The notes beneath the pieces were generated by a model. It was not told the DNA's origin, made no database searches, and was given only the letters and a program-made list of their open reading frames with translations. Positions 24,770 through 35,393 of a stretch of DNA of 37,302 nt are shown piece after piece. Both the position numbers and the translations under genes were made by a program. Position 1 is the first letter of the stretch. Every line of letters begins with the position of its first letter. Source of the DNA: Rhodospirillaceae bacterium (GTDB lineage: Bacteria; Pseudomonadota; Alphaproteobacteria; Kiloniellales; DSM-21159); assembly GCA_029265995.1 (NCBI GenBank), contig JAJUFM010000015.1, positions 1 to 37,302 on the forward strand, in the 5' to 3' direction.

Positions 24770-25476
24770 CGCTTTACCTTGGCGAGCGTGACGTCTGGAG
24801 GCCGCAGATAGAGCGGTGCCGGGGGAGGGGGGCGCTCCGACAGCGGCTGCTTCGCTGCCCAGCGCGCGAGAGTTCGGCTGTCCGCCACAGTGCACTCGCG
24901 GACGAGCTCGACTTCCATACCCGCCAGGTATGGCTCTACCTGAGCAGCACCATCCCCCGCGAGCAACCAACGACCTTGCGCGAGTTTCTCAGCGACAGCC
25001 TCCGGCAAGAGGGAGCAGGCCTCTTCGAGCGGTTGTCCGTGGGCATCGAAGGCCTGGACGAAGAGATCTGAGCGGCGCGCGTCGATCGCGACTAACAGCG
25101 GACGGCCTTGCTGCTCTTCAACGCTCATTCTTTCTCTGACCATGGCCGAATAGAGCGAAAAGCCGTCGAGAGCGAAGAGGGGACAGCCGCTGGCCAGAGC
25201 CAAAGCGCGCGCGGTTGCGAGCCCGATGCGGACACCGGTGAAACTGCCTGGCCCTCGCGTGACCGCCAGGCGGCGAACATCGCGCCAAGCCAGGCCGGCC
25301 GCAGCAAGCGTTTCTTCCAGTAACGGCAGTAGGCGCTCAGCCTGGCCGCGGCTTCGGTTCTCCCTCCTGTGGGCGAGCACCTCGGCCCCGGCCACAAGCG
25401 CGGCGGAACAGGCGCTGCCGGCACAGTCGAAGGCCAGAACCGGCTCGCGTTTCTCGGGGGATCTTTGAACGGTCAA
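24766..25476 (-). CDS. tsaB: tRNA threonylcarbamoyladenosine biosynthesis protein TsaB
   Basis: A 236-residue ASKHA-fold protein that partners TsaD in t6A37 synthesis of tRNAs reading ANN codons. It has the LAFDCAGSACSAALV opening (about 14-28), GQAERLLPLLEE, and the RGPGSFTGVRIGLATARALA signature (about 74-93). The only start available in the right place is TTG at 25476; no ATG lies near the domain start and the ribosome site is weak. A 17-codon reading frame with a strong ribosome site precedes it, in the same frame. It overlaps rimI. Confidence 0.92.
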   Translation of the reverse strand: MTVQRSPEKREPVLAFDCAGSACSAALVAGAEVLAHRRENRSRGQAERLLPLLEETLAAAGLAWRDVRRLAVTRGPGSFTGVRIGLATARALALASGCPLFALDGFSLYSAMVRERMSVEEQQGRPLLVAIDARRSDLFVQAFDAHGQPLEEACSLLPEAVAEKLAQGRWLLAGDGAAQVEPYLAGMEVELVRECTVADSRTLARWAAKQPLSERPPPPAPLYLRPPDVTLAKVKR

Positions 25477-25509
25477 GGTGTTGCTCAGTATGATGAAAGC
25501 TTTGCTCTT

Positions 25510-25563
25510 CTAGCTGCTGCGCCCTGTTTTCGCACGGGCGTTAGCTGTGTTGCTCTCGTTCAT
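25510..25563 (-). CDS. possible 17-residue leader peptide upstream of tsaB
   Basis: An ATG at 25563 follows GGAGGGAG (about 25567-25574) by a few bases and encodes MNESNTANARAKTGRSS before TAG. It is in the same frame as tsaB, whose TTG lies 33 bases further on. It could be a leader controlling tsaB-rimI, or a remnant of a longer tsaB start broken by the stop codon. Too short for confident calling. Confidence 0.3.
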   Translation of the reverse strand: MNESNTANARAKTGRSS

Positions 25564-25694
25564 TGTCTCCCTCCAGGAAGCAATATCTTTAGCAGGCGTC
25601 GCCTTGTCGCCACTTACCCCTGCCCCGACGTCATGGGGAACGGGCGGGGCCGCTTCTGGTTGTCCGAGCGAGAAGAAATTGTAGGAGCTTATTC

Positions 25695-26294
25695 ATGGCA
25701 AAGGTACTGGTGCTCTACTATTCCATGTATGGTCATATAGAGACGATGGCGAACGCCGTGGCCGAAGGTGCGCGCTCAGTGGAGGGTAGCGAAGTAGCTG
25801 TCAAGCGTGTGCCTGAGACCATGTCACGTGACGTGCTCGAGCAGATCGGCGCCAAGTTGGACCAGTCCGCTCCGGTTGCGACAGTTGAAGAGCTGCCTCA
25901 GTGGGACGCGATCATCCTTGGCGTGCCCACCCGTTTCGGTAACATGCCGGGTCAGATGCGGACTTTCTGGGATCAGACCGGCAAGCACTGGGCCGAGGGC
26001 GCACTGGTGGGCAAGGTCGGCAGCGTCTTTACCTCTACCGCGACAGGCGGTGGCAGCGAGACTACCATCACCACGACCTGGACCAACCTGGCCCACCACG
26101 GGATGGTCATTGTTGGCTTGCCCTACGCAGCCCAGGAACTGCTCGACATTTCGGAGGTCCGCGCAGGCAGCCCCTATGGCGCCGCCACAATGGCTGGGCC
26201 GGACGGCAGTCGCCAGCCGTCGGAGAAGGAACTGAGCCTGGCCCGCTTCCAGGGGAAGCATGTCGCGGAGATCGCCAAGAAGCTGCACGGCTGA
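25695..26294 (+). CDS. wrbA: NAD(P)H:quinone oxidoreductase WrbA
   Basis: A 199-residue flavodoxin-like enzyme. The FMN-binding loop is [10 protein letters not shown] (10-19). The WrbA-type [21 protein letters not shown] (about 76-96) and [11 protein letters not shown] (about 113-123) follow. WrbA reduces quinones by two electrons and protects against oxidative stress. A GGAG lies ahead of the ATG. It is followed by a pyridoxamine-oxidase-fold gene 106 bases on. Confidence 0.97.
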   Translation: MAKVLVLYYSMYGHIETMANAVAEGARSVEGSEVAVKRVPETMSRDVLEQIGAKLDQSAPVATVEELPQWDAIILGVPTRFGNMPGQMRTFWDQTGKHWAEGALVGKVGSVFTSTATGGGSETTITTTWTNLAHHGMVIVGLPYAAQELLDISEVRAGSPYGAATMAGPDGSRQPSEKELSLARFQGKHVAEIAKKLHG

Positions 26295-26341
26295 CGCCGG
26301 ATAGGGGTGAAATGCCGTCTCTCACCGCCAAGGTTTAAAGG

Positions 26342-26396
26342 AACTCCTGTGGCCGCCCCGGCATTGCTTGGGCAATTCTCCCCAACCACAGGAGTT
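26342..26396 (+). promoter_or_regulatory. hairpin that sequesters the ribosome binding site of the 26401 gene
   Basis: AACTCCTGTGG (26342-26352) and CCACAGGAGTT (26386-26396) are perfect complements. The right arm contains AGGAG, the Shine-Dalgarno site of the ATG at 26401. The 33-base loop has a second hairpin, ATTGC/GCAAT (26363-26367 with 26372-26376). If transcribed, the ribosome site would be buried, so translation could be controlled by temperature, a ligand or an RNA/protein. A DNA operator is the alternative. Confidence 0.55.
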
Positions 26397-26400
26397 ACTG

Positions 26401-26874
26401 ATGGCAGAGGATCGCGATCGCGCTTGGGACCTGATGGAGAGCATCGGCTTCTGCATGCTGTCATCTCTGGATGGCCAGGACATTCGTTCTCGACCGATGA
26501 TGGCCTATGCCGACAGGAGAGAGCATGCGATCTACTTCCTGACCGACGTTCACAGCCACAAGGACGACGAGATCGACCGTAACCCCCACGTCAATCTCGC
26601 GTTCGCCGACACCGGCGGCCAGAAGTACCTTTCCGTGACGGGGAGGGCAGTGGTCAGCGACGATCGCGAGAAGATCCGGGAACTCTGGGCAACCCCAGCG
26701 AAGGCCTGGTGGGACAATCCTGATGATCCTTCCATACGGGTCTTGAAGGTCGTGCCGCAGGATGCCCAATACTGGGAGGGCGCCGGCAGCCTTGCCAGCT
26801 ACATCAAGCTGATCGCCGCCGCCGTCTCCGACAGCCGTCCCGACATGGGCAAGAACGTGAAGGTGGAGCTCTAG
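26401..26874 (+). CDS. pyridoxamine 5'-phosphate oxidase-fold (general stress protein 26-like) protein
   Basis: A 157-residue protein of the split-barrel flavin-binding superfamily. Conserved parts are IGFCMLSSLDGQDIRSRPM (about 15-33), AIYFLTDVHSHKDDEIDRNPHVNLAF (43-68) and the C-terminal W-x-N-PDDPSIRVLKVVPQDAQYWE (about 104-128), as in GsiB/YdaG-like stress proteins. Cofactor (FMN, F420 or haem) cannot be told from sequence. The ATG at 26401 is used, following AGGAG six bases away; an upstream ATG at 26368 lies in the hairpin loop and lacks a site. The stop codon is the first TAG of a repeat element. Confidence 0.88.
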   Translation: MAEDRDRAWDLMESIGFCMLSSLDGQDIRSRPMMAYADRREHAIYFLTDVHSHKDDEIDRNPHVNLAFADTGGQKYLSVTGRAVVSDDREKIRELWATPAKAWWDNPDDPSIRVLKVVPQDAQYWEGAGSLASYIKLIAAAVSDSRPDMGKNVKVEL

Positions 26875-27004
26875 AGCAAATCGCACCAAATCAGGTTCAC
26901 GAGTGACCCGATTTGGTACGTGAATCTGTTCTATCTATTTGATGTAAACCGGATCGCGTTTGACTGAACCTCATAGTGGTTCAGATCAGACGCAATCCGG
27001 TCTA
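26872..27004 (+). repeat. two-hairpin dispersed repeat, copy 1
   Basis: A ~133-base element made of two imperfect palindromes. The first (about 26873-26933) has ACCAAATC (26885-26892) pairing with GATTTGGT (26910-26917). The second (26948-27001) has ACCGGAT/ATCCGGT and CTGAACC/GGTTCAG. They are joined by ATCTATTTGATGTA. It is the reverse complement of 35259-35393 with few differences. REP/MITE-like intergenic repeats of this kind are widespread in alphaproteobacteria. Confidence 0.9.
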
Positions 27005-27030
27005 GCCTTACCTGAGGCTTGAAGTGCGGA

Positions 27031-29019
<1,989 letters not shown>

Positions 29020-29045
29020 GAGGTGGCGGCTCCCTTTTCTGATCC

Positions 29046-29132
29046 GGTTAGCTGGTCCCGCTAACCCCGGCGGGCGCGGGGTGTGAAGACTATGGCCAAC
29101 TCCCCGCCGCACGCAAGGCAGGCTTGCGTGCG
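29046..29132. promoter_or_regulatory. two inverted repeats between aacS and the EamA genes
   Basis: GGTTAGC (29046-29052) faces GCTAACC (29060-29066), and CGCACGCAAG (29108-29117) faces CTTGCGTGCG (29123-29132) with a 5-base spacer. Both are perfect and lie in the divergent promoter region. They look like operator sites or hairpins; which regulator binds is unknown. Confidence 0.5.
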
Positions 29133-29176
29133 CAGACATGGCAGCGGATTCCGGCCGCGCCTATGCTATTGACCCC

Positions 29177-30127
29177 ATGGGGGTCCTTGACCGTTTCCGA
29201 TCCTATACTGCGCGTCCCAGCGCGCCCATCGCAGCCGCCCTTTACATGACGGCCGCCGCCTTCGGCTTTTCCTTGATGAACGTCGGGATACGTGAGGCGG
29301 CACAGGAGCTCTCACCGCTTCAGGTTGCCTTCCTCAGGAACTTCTTTGCCGCGATTACACTGATGCCCTGGCTTGCGGCAGGTGGGTTCTCAGCGCTGCG
29401 CACCACCCGCCTCAAGACCTATTTTTGGCGGTCGGCGGTGGGGCTGATCGCCATGATGCTGTGGTTTACATCGCTGGCCTATTTACCTCTGGCAGATGCC
29501 GTGGCCTTGAACTTCACCGTGCCCCTCTTTGCCACGGTGGGGGCGGCACTTTTCTTGAGCGAGATCGTAGGCATTCGCCGCTGGGGCGCCACGTTGGTGG
29601 GCTTCATCGGTGTCCTGATCATTCTTCGGCCGGGATTCGTCGAGCTCTCGCTGGTGATGCTGCTCCCCATCGCAGCAGCGCTGTTTCAGGCGATGGGCGC
29701 CTTGCTGGTCAAATCCCTCAGCCGCACAGAAGGGGCGGGAACTGTCGTCGCCTATATGAACCTGCTGCTTACTCCCATGTCGCTTGTGCCTGCGCTGTTC
29801 GTCTGGCAGTGGCCCAGCTGGTGGGTGTTGGGCATCTGCGCCTTTGTCGGCTTCACCGGGGCTATTGCCCACGTGGCCTTCACCCGTGCCTACGCTCTGG
29901 CCGATGCCAGCGCGGTTATGCCCTTCGACTATATGCGCCTGCCCTTTTCGGCCGCCCTTGCCTTCCTGCTTTACATGGAAATCCCCGACTTCTGGACCTG
30001 GGTCGGCGCTGGCGTGATTGCCGCCTCAGCCATCTACATCGGGCATCGCGAAGCCAAGCTCGTAAAGGCGGGCACGCGCCGAGCCTCGGGCGCGGCGTCG
30101 CGCGCTGCCTCGGCCCGGTCAAATTAG
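29177..30127 (+). CDS. EamA/DMT-family transporter, copy 1
   Basis: A 316-residue membrane protein with ten hydrophobic segments in two EamA repeats (about 15-140 and 150-285). The typical TLVGFIGVLIILRPGF end of the first repeat is visible, and the second repeat has VMPFDYMRLPFSAALAFLLYMEIPD. DMT proteins usually export metabolites or amino acids. The ATG at 29177 is used; 29138 is possible but sits six bases from a 10-bp inverted repeat. Neither has a good ribosome site. The second copy follows by 16 bases. Substrate unknown. Confidence 0.88.
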   Translation: MGVLDRFRSYTARPSAPIAAALYMTAAAFGFSLMNVGIREAAQELSPLQVAFLRNFFAAITLMPWLAAGGFSALRTTRLKTYFWRSAVGLIAMMLWFTSLAYLPLADAVALNFTVPLFATVGAALFLSEIVGIRRWGATLVGFIGVLIILRPGFVELSLVMLLPIAAALFQAMGALLVKSLSRTEGAGTVVAYMNLLLTPMSLVPALFVWQWPSWWVLGICAFVGFTGAIAHVAFTRAYALADASAVMPFDYMRLPFSAALAFLLYMEIPDFWTWVGAGVIAASAIYIGHREAKLVKAGTRRASGAASRAASARSN

Positions 30128-30143
30128 TTGTGATGCAGTTAAT

Positions 30144-31055
30144 GTGAGCACTGTCAAGCTATCCACCTGGTCCGGCCTTTCGGGTAATGAGCGAGGCGCA
30201 CTGTGGATGCTGGCGGCGGCGTTCGGCTTCACCTGCAACGCCACCTTCGTCAAGATGCTGGTGCAAGGAGGCATGCCGGTATTTCAGGTTGCCTTTGCCC
30301 GCGCCTTCTTTGCGCTGCTGCCCCTCTTGCCATTTCTGGTGGCGGGTGGATTTGGCGCCTTTCGCACAAGCCATCCGATCACCCATCTGCTCCGCGCTGC
30401 TTGCGGAGCGGGCGCCATGGTCTGCGGTTTCTACGCTCTCTCGACGCTGCCCCTCGCGACAGTGATGGTCCTGACCTTCACCGTGCCGCTCTTTGCCGTC
30501 GTGCTCTCGGTGCTCATACTCGGAGAATTCGTCGGCTGGCGGAGATGGACCGCCACCCTAGTGGGCTTCTTGGGCGTGCTGGTCATGATACTGCCGCGCC
30601 TGCTCGCCGAAGGTTTTGTGCTCGAGTGGCCGCTCCTGGCAGCGCTTGGTCAGGCTCTCGGCATCGCCACGGCCGTTATCCTGGTGAAGCGGTTTCCGGC
30701 GCGGGAGAGCCAGCCGGTAATGGTCTTCTGGTTCTGTTTTGCCTCGATCGTGATCACCGCACCACTGGCCCTGGCTCAGTGGCAATCACCGACCGCTTCC
30801 CAGTGGCTGCTCCTTGCCGCAGTGGGCTTTACCGGCTTCGCGTCCCAGTCGTTCATCATCAAGGCTTATCGCAGTGGAGAGGCTTCCTTTGTCGCTCCCT
30901 TCGACTACACCAAGCTCCCCATTGCCGTCCTGGCAGGCTGGCTTCTCTTCTCGGAATTGCCCGATTGGGCCACCTACGCCGGCGGCGCTATCGTGATCGC
31001 GGCCACCCTTTACATCCTCCGCCGCGATGCTGTGGTGAGGCGCGGCAGTCGCTAA
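30144..31055 (+). CDS. EamA/DMT-family transporter, copy 2
   Basis: A 303-residue paralogue of the gene before it, also with about ten membrane segments. Matching features are WMLAAAFGF, TFTVPLFA, RRW-x-ATLVGF-x-GVL and APFDYTKLP. The start is GTG at 30144 (an ATG two bases earlier is stopped at once), without a good ribosome site; coupling from the upstream gene is likely. A tandem duplication is inferred. Substrate unknown. Confidence 0.88.
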   Translation: MSTVKLSTWSGLSGNERGALWMLAAAFGFTCNATFVKMLVQGGMPVFQVAFARAFFALLPLLPFLVAGGFGAFRTSHPITHLLRAACGAGAMVCGFYALSTLPLATVMVLTFTVPLFAVVLSVLILGEFVGWRRWTATLVGFLGVLVMILPRLLAEGFVLEWPLLAALGQALGIATAVILVKRFPARESQPVMVFWFCFASIVITAPLALAQWQSPTASQWLLLAAVGFTGFASQSFIIKAYRSGEASFVAPFDYTKLPIAVLAGWLLFSELPDWATYAGGAIVIAATLYILRRDAVVRRGSR

Positions 31056-31185
31056 GCCAAGCCGCCCTGCCGCCAATGACCCCACAGATCTCAGTATGCC
31101 CCCTTCTTCTGGCTCCAACTTGGTGCTTTGATAGTGGGTATGAAATCTGAGGTATGACGGCCTCGACTGCAGGGAGGAGGAAGCC

Positions 31186-31908
31186 ATGGCCCGGCTAGCG
31201 TTGGTTACAGGTGGCACCCGCGGCATTGGAGAGGCAATCTGCCTCGCCCTTCGGAAGGAAGGCTATCGTGTAATTGCCAACTACGGTGGCAACGACGAAG
31301 CCGCCAAAGCTTTTTCCGACCGTACGGGCATAGAGACCCGTAAATTCGATGTTTCCAACTACGCTGAGGTCGAGCAGGGCATCGCGGCGATCGTCCAGGA
31401 ACACGGGCCGATCGACATCCTCGTCAACAATGCGGGCATCACGCGAGATACGACCATCCACAAGATGACCCCCGAACAGTGGCAGGCGGTGATCGACACC
31501 AACCTTACCTCCTGCTTCAACCTTTCCCGCTGCGTGATCAATACCATGCGGGAGCGTGGGTTTGGCCGGATCGTCAACATCGGTTCGATCAACGGGCAGG
31601 CAGGCCAGTATGGCCAGGTTAACTATGCCGCGGCCAAGTCGGGAATACACGGCTTCACCAAGGCTCTGGCCCAGGAAGGGGCGGCCAAGGGCATCACGGT
31701 AAACGCCATCGCGCCCGGCTATATCGCCACCGACATGGTACGTGCGGTGCCGGCGAATGTGCTCGAGAAGATCGTGGCGCGCATTCCGGTGGGCCGACTG
31801 GGAGAAGCGGAGGAGATTGCCCGGGGCGTCGTTTTCCTCGTCGCCGACGAGGCTGGCTTCATTACCGGCTCCACACTTTCGATCAACGGCGGCCAACATA
31901 TGTACTGA
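31186..31908 (+). CDS. phaB: acetoacetyl-CoA reductase
   Basis: A 240-residue short-chain dehydrogenase of the PhaB type. It has the NADPH loop GGTRGIG (9-15), NNAG (81-84), and the catalytic S134, Y147 and K151 (GSINGQAGQYGQVNYAAAK). GGLIING-like end is GGQHMY, matching PhaB C-termini. It reduces acetoacetyl-CoA to (R)-3-hydroxybutyryl-CoA, the precursor of polyhydroxybutyrate. A very strong site, GGGAGGAGG, precedes the ATG. phaA and phaC are not in the window. Confidence 0.95.
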   Translation: MARLALVTGGTRGIGEAICLALRKEGYRVIANYGGNDEAAKAFSDRTGIETRKFDVSNYAEVEQGIAAIVQEHGPIDILVNNAGITRDTTIHKMTPEQWQAVIDTNLTSCFNLSRCVINTMRERGFGRIVNIGSINGQAGQYGQVNYAAAKSGIHGFTKALAQEGAAKGITVNAIAPGYIATDMVRAVPANVLEKIVARIPVGRLGEAEEIARGVVFLVADEAGFITGSTLSINGGQHMY

Positions 31909-31955
31909 GCGCTCTGCTCAAACGGGTCGAGGCCGCGGTTAGCGCAAGGCGCGGA

Positions 31956-34466
31956 TCAGAACTGCCTCAATAGACGCTCGAAGTATTCCAGTTCGATCTC
32001 GGGTCGGTGCCGCTCGCCGCTGCGGCGACGTAGCTCGTTCAAGATCTCTCGCGCGCGCTGCAGGACCGCTTCGTCCGGGATCTCCACGCCGTCTCCTGAG
32101 TGCAGATAGCCGCCGCGGCCGCGCTGTCGGCCGAGCGGATCGCGCTCGCCTTCTCCGGCGGCCCCCAGACCCGGGCCTTCGCCTTCCTGTCCGCCAAGCT
32201 GTTGGGCAAAATCTTCCAGGAGGGCTTCCATGCCCTGTTGCAGGTGATCCAGGGCTTCACCCTGAGGCGCCAAGGCTTGGCCAGAGGATCCCTGCTCCAG
32301 TGCTTCACGCGCAGCGCGCATGGCCTGCTCCGCCTGGCCCAAGGGACGGGGGATGGAGCCGTTCATCTCGCCGGCCTGGCGCATCATTTCGCCCAGTGCC
32401 CGCCGCAGCGCTTCCTGTTCTGTGGCATCGCCCTGGGCAGAGCTCGGTGCTGGGTTGGGGGAGGCGCCTTCTTCTTCACCCTCCTGCGCCTCTGGCGCGC
32501 CAGGCATATCGCCTCTTTGGTTACGCTGAAAACTTCGGTCCAGCAGTTCCTGTTGCTGGCGCATCATCTCCTGCAGGTCTTGCATCAATTGGCGTGACTG
32601 CTGAAGCCGCTGGTTCATGTCCTCCGCTTGCTGCGGGTTTGCCTGCAAGTTTTCCAGCATGCGCTGCAATTCGGAAAGCAGCTGCTGCGCCTGCTCCCGG
32701 GCACCGCTCCGCGCCAACTCCCGCGCTTCTTCCAGCAGTTGCTGCAAGTCCTGGCTGGTCATCAACTCGGATTGCGTGGAGAGCTCCGGCATATCTTGAA
32801 GCCCTTCCATGGCTTCTTCCATCATCGATTGCAGGAACTCTTCCATCTTGGCCTGCAACTCGCTCATCAGGCGCTCGACCTCTTCCTGCGGCGCTTCATT
32901 CGCCAGAGCTTCCTGCAGTTGCTGCTGCAGCTCGCGCAACTCCCGCTCTACGATCGACTGCTCCCCCTCCTCGATGTGCAGTGCGAGATCCCACAGCAAG
33001 GCCTGCACGCTTGTCACCGACTGCCCAGTGCGGTCGCGAATCAGCCGCTGGCTGCTACTAACAATACCCAGCGTTACCACCAGATCGTTGAAGTAGTGGT
33101 CGGGACGGCGGGCGATCGCGTCCAGTTCCTGGGCTACCGGATGGCGCGCCTCAGGCGCTAGCGTCAGCTGGCGGCGGAGGTCGGCCAGACGGCGAGCGAC
33201 CGGATGATTGAAGACCCGCGCCGGGAGGATTGTTTCGAAGTCGTCGCTCCGCCCCGCCTGACCGGCAGCGTCCCGCACCTCCAGCGTGAGCGTTACCGGA
33301 ATGCCGGCCCAGGGATGGGGTGTCAGGTCCTGATAACTTCTGCCTTCAGCCTCTTTCGGTTGTCGCGACGGCAGAGTAAGCGGAAGCTCCATGGACGCCT
33401 CTTCCCCCGCAGCATCGCGACGGGTGATGATGACGATCAAGCTGTCGACCCCGTAGTCGTCGGCCACCTCGTACTCGAACTGCACCGCGCCGCGAGCGGT
33501 GCGCGCCGGGGCGGAGAGGTACTCCACCTCTGGAGGTAAATCGGGCAGCACTTCAAGGCTCCAGGCACCCAGCGTCGATCCGCGCTGCTCGATCCGCAAA
33601 TCTCCGCTTGCCTCAAGCAGGGTTTCTGTCCGGAAGACATTCTCGCTACTTGCTGAAAAAGGGGCGAGCAGGCTGCCGTCGAGCTCGACCGCCGGTTCGC
33701 CGACGCCTCCCTGCACCTGCGCGAGGAGACGACTACCTGCCGGCACCCGGAGCCCTTCTCCAGCGGTCGGATCGAGATAAAGCGGCGGCTGCCCAGTATA
33801 GGCAGGCGGGCTGATCCAGGCGTCCAGCCGTGGTGGCGGCACCTTCTCCATGGCGAGCGTGCCGGGAACCAGAGCCCGCAAAAGGCGGTCGTCCCAGTCG
33901 CTGCCGGCCACGACCAGCATGATGATAAGGGGCAGGGCCACCATGGCTCTCAGGCCGCGGCTGTCGATACGCGACCAGCCGGCTCTGGGAGGAGACACCC
34001 TTAGCTTGTCGAGCTGAGCCTGAAGCCGGCGGCGATGTAGCGCCCAGTAGGCCTGGATTGCAGGATCGTTCTCCCTACCCGGAGGGGAAGCGGGTTGGTC
34101 TTCAAGCGTGGCCAGCGGCCTGTGGCGCAGGCCGGAATCCTGCTCCAGCCGGCGGTAGACCGCCGCCTGATCGGGTAGCTTCACCCTGCGCAAGCCGCGG
34201 TAGAGGAAGCCGGCAATGGCGAGCAGAAAGGCCAGCACAAGCAGGACATGAAGCCAGGGCGGCATCAGGGGCAGCACGTCCAGTAGGGCCAGAATCAGGA
34301 AGATCCCGACCAGCAGGCCCGGCGCGAGCAAGGCCGGCCAGAGCTGCTCCCACAACAGGCTGGTCCAGGCGAGCAGCAGCTTGCGCCGCGGCAGCCTTGC
34401 CGGGTGCTGCCCTACTTCGCCAGACGGATATTGGCTGCTTTCCTCTTGGCCACCCATGGCGCTCAT
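31956..34466 (-). CDS. TIGR02302/DUF4175 family membrane protein
   Basis: An 836-residue protein of a family found in alphaproteobacteria. It has three hydrophobic segments (about 45-62, 72-92 and 172-190), then a mainly extracytoplasmic part. A beta-rich region (about 210-400) is followed by a long Gln/Glu-rich helical segment (about 500-690) with coiled-coil-like repeats and a Gly/Glu-rich linker. A conserved end, DGVEIPDEAVLQRAREILNE, is typical of the family. Function is unknown. GGGGAC sits just before the ATG at 34466. It is convergent with phaB and divergent from gpmA. Confidence 0.85.
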   Translation of the reverse strand: MSAMGGQEESSQYPSGEVGQHPARLPRRKLLLAWTSLLWEQLWPALLAPGLLVGIFLILALLDVLPLMPPWLHVLLVLAFLLAIAGFLYRGLRRVKLPDQAAVYRRLEQDSGLRHRPLATLEDQPASPPGRENDPAIQAYWALHRRRLQAQLDKLRVSPPRAGWSRIDSRGLRAMVALPLIIMLVVAGSDWDDRLLRALVPGTLAMEKVPPPRLDAWISPPAYTGQPPLYLDPTAGEGLRVPAGSRLLAQVQGGVGEPAVELDGSLLAPFSASSENVFRTETLLEASGDLRIEQRGSTLGAWSLEVLPDLPPEVEYLSAPARTARGAVQFEYEVADDYGVDSLIVIITRRDAAGEEASMELPLTLPSRQPKEAEGRSYQDLTPHPWAGIPVTLTLEVRDAAGQAGRSDDFETILPARVFNHPVARRLADLRRQLTLAPEARHPVAQELDAIARRPDHYFNDLVVTLGIVSSSQRLIRDRTGQSVTSVQALLWDLALHIEEGEQSIVERELRELQQQLQEALANEAPQEEVERLMSELQAKMEEFLQSMMEEAMEGLQDMPELSTQSELMTSQDLQQLLEEARELARSGAREQAQQLLSELQRMLENLQANPQQAEDMNQRLQQSRQLMQDLQEMMRQQQELLDRSFQRNQRGDMPGAPEAQEGEEEGASPNPAPSSAQGDATEQEALRRALGEMMRQAGEMNGSIPRPLGQAEQAMRAAREALEQGSSGQALAPQGEALDHLQQGMEALLEDFAQQLGGQEGEGPGLGAAGEGERDPLGRQRGRGGYLHSGDGVEIPDEAVLQRAREILNELRRRSGERHRPEIELEYFERLLRQF

Positions 34467-34567
34467 TCTGTCCCCGGATCATGGCAAGATCACGAACTTA
34501 CAGGACAAGGAACCAGAAATGCCTCGCCATGCTCCAGGCTAACAGGAAGCAGTGGCCGCCGCACCCT

Positions 34568-34600
34568 TCCCAAGTTGGGGCGCCAGGGTTACAAACCCTG
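34568..34600. promoter_or_regulatory. palindromes upstream of gpmA
   Basis: CCCAA-G-TTGGG (34569-34579) and CAGGGTT-ACA-AACCCTG (34584-34600) are adjoining perfect palindromes between the divergent TIGR02302 gene and gpmA. They may be operators or a 5' leader hairpin. The second resembles a T-arm, but no tRNA structure surrounds it. Confidence 0.4.
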
Positions 34601-34631
34601 CGGATCCACAACTGCCGGAGGCTTCCGCCCG

Positions 34632-35261
34632 ATGTCTCAGCTCGTCCTATTGCGCCACGGTCAAAGCGAATGGAACGCGGAAAACCGCTTCACAGGCTTC
34701 GTCGATGTCGGCTTGACCGATCTGGGCCGAGAGGAAGCACGCAAGGGAGGACGGGCGCTGGCCGGCATGCGCTTTGACCGGGCGTTTTCCTCCACCCTGC
34801 GCCGGGCGATCGAAACCACCGAAATTGCCTTGGCCGAAAGTGGAAGTAACGAACATCTTCGGCGGGATGGCGGCTGGAACATCACCTGCCATGACGATCT
34901 GCGAGAGCGCGATTACGGCGAGCTTGCGGGCCTGAACAAAGCGGAAACGGCGGAGAAGTTCGGGGCGGAGCAGGTGCACATCTGGCGGCGCAGCTACGAC
35001 GTCGCCCCGCCGGGAGGCGAGAGCCTGAAGGACGTGGTTTCGCGTGCCGGCCGCTACTACGAGGCAGAGATCGCCCCCTGTCTTGCTCAGGGGAAAGCGG
35101 TGCTCGTAGGTGCCCACGGCAATACGGTAAGGGCCTTGCTCGTCGCGCTGGGCTGCCATGATCCCGCCGAAATCCCGAACGTCGAGATCCCGACGGGCGT
35201 GCCCATGCTGTTCGAGGTCACTGACGGAAAGCCAGGAACTTACCGATTTCTGCAGGACTAG
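34632..35261 (+). CDS. gpmA: 2,3-bisphosphoglycerate-dependent phosphoglycerate mutase
   Basis: A 209-residue histidine phosphatase-fold enzyme. H9 in LLRHGQSEWN is the phosphorylated residue; H162 (GAHGNTVRAL) is the second catalytic histidine. RERDYGELAGLNK and PPGGESLKD are conserved. It interconverts 3- and 2-phosphoglycerate in glycolysis and gluconeogenesis. A GGAGG lies ten bases before the ATG; an upstream frame to 34404 has no such support. The length is somewhat shorter than E. coli GpmA (250), as usual in alphaproteobacteria. Its stop codon TAG is the first base triplet of repeat copy 2. Confidence 0.94.
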   Translation: MSQLVLLRHGQSEWNAENRFTGFVDVGLTDLGREEARKGGRALAGMRFDRAFSSTLRRAIETTEIALAESGSNEHLRRDGGWNITCHDDLRERDYGELAGLNKAETAEKFGAEQVHIWRRSYDVAPPGGESLKDVVSRAGRYYEAEIAPCLAQGKAVLVGAHGNTVRALLVALGCHDPAEIPNVEIPTGVPMLFEVTDGKPGTYRFLQD

Positions 35262-35393
35262 ACCGGATCGCGTTTGATTTGAACCACTTTGGGGTTCAGT
35301 CACACGCGTGAATCCGGTCTACATCAAATAGATAGAGCAGATTCACGCACCAAATCGGATCACTTCGTGAATCTGATTTGGCGCGATCTGCTC
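35259..35393 (-). repeat. two-hairpin dispersed repeat, copy 2 (inverted)
   Basis: The same ~135-base element as 26872-27004 in reverse orientation. Its ACCGGAT/ATCCGGT hairpin comes first, then the linker TACATCAAATAGAT, then the ACCAAATC/GATTTGGC hairpin. With copy 1 it flanks about 8.2 kb carrying aacS to gpmA. Confidence 0.9.

Noticed and set aside
26872-27004. Repeat copy as an intrinsic terminator or an insertion sequence
   Set aside because: No T-run follows either hairpin and there is no transposase; its near-identical inverted copy elsewhere marks it as a dispersed repeat.
34540-34620. T-arm-like hairpin suggesting a tRNA
   Set aside because: No acceptor stem, D-arm or anticodon arm can be folded around it.
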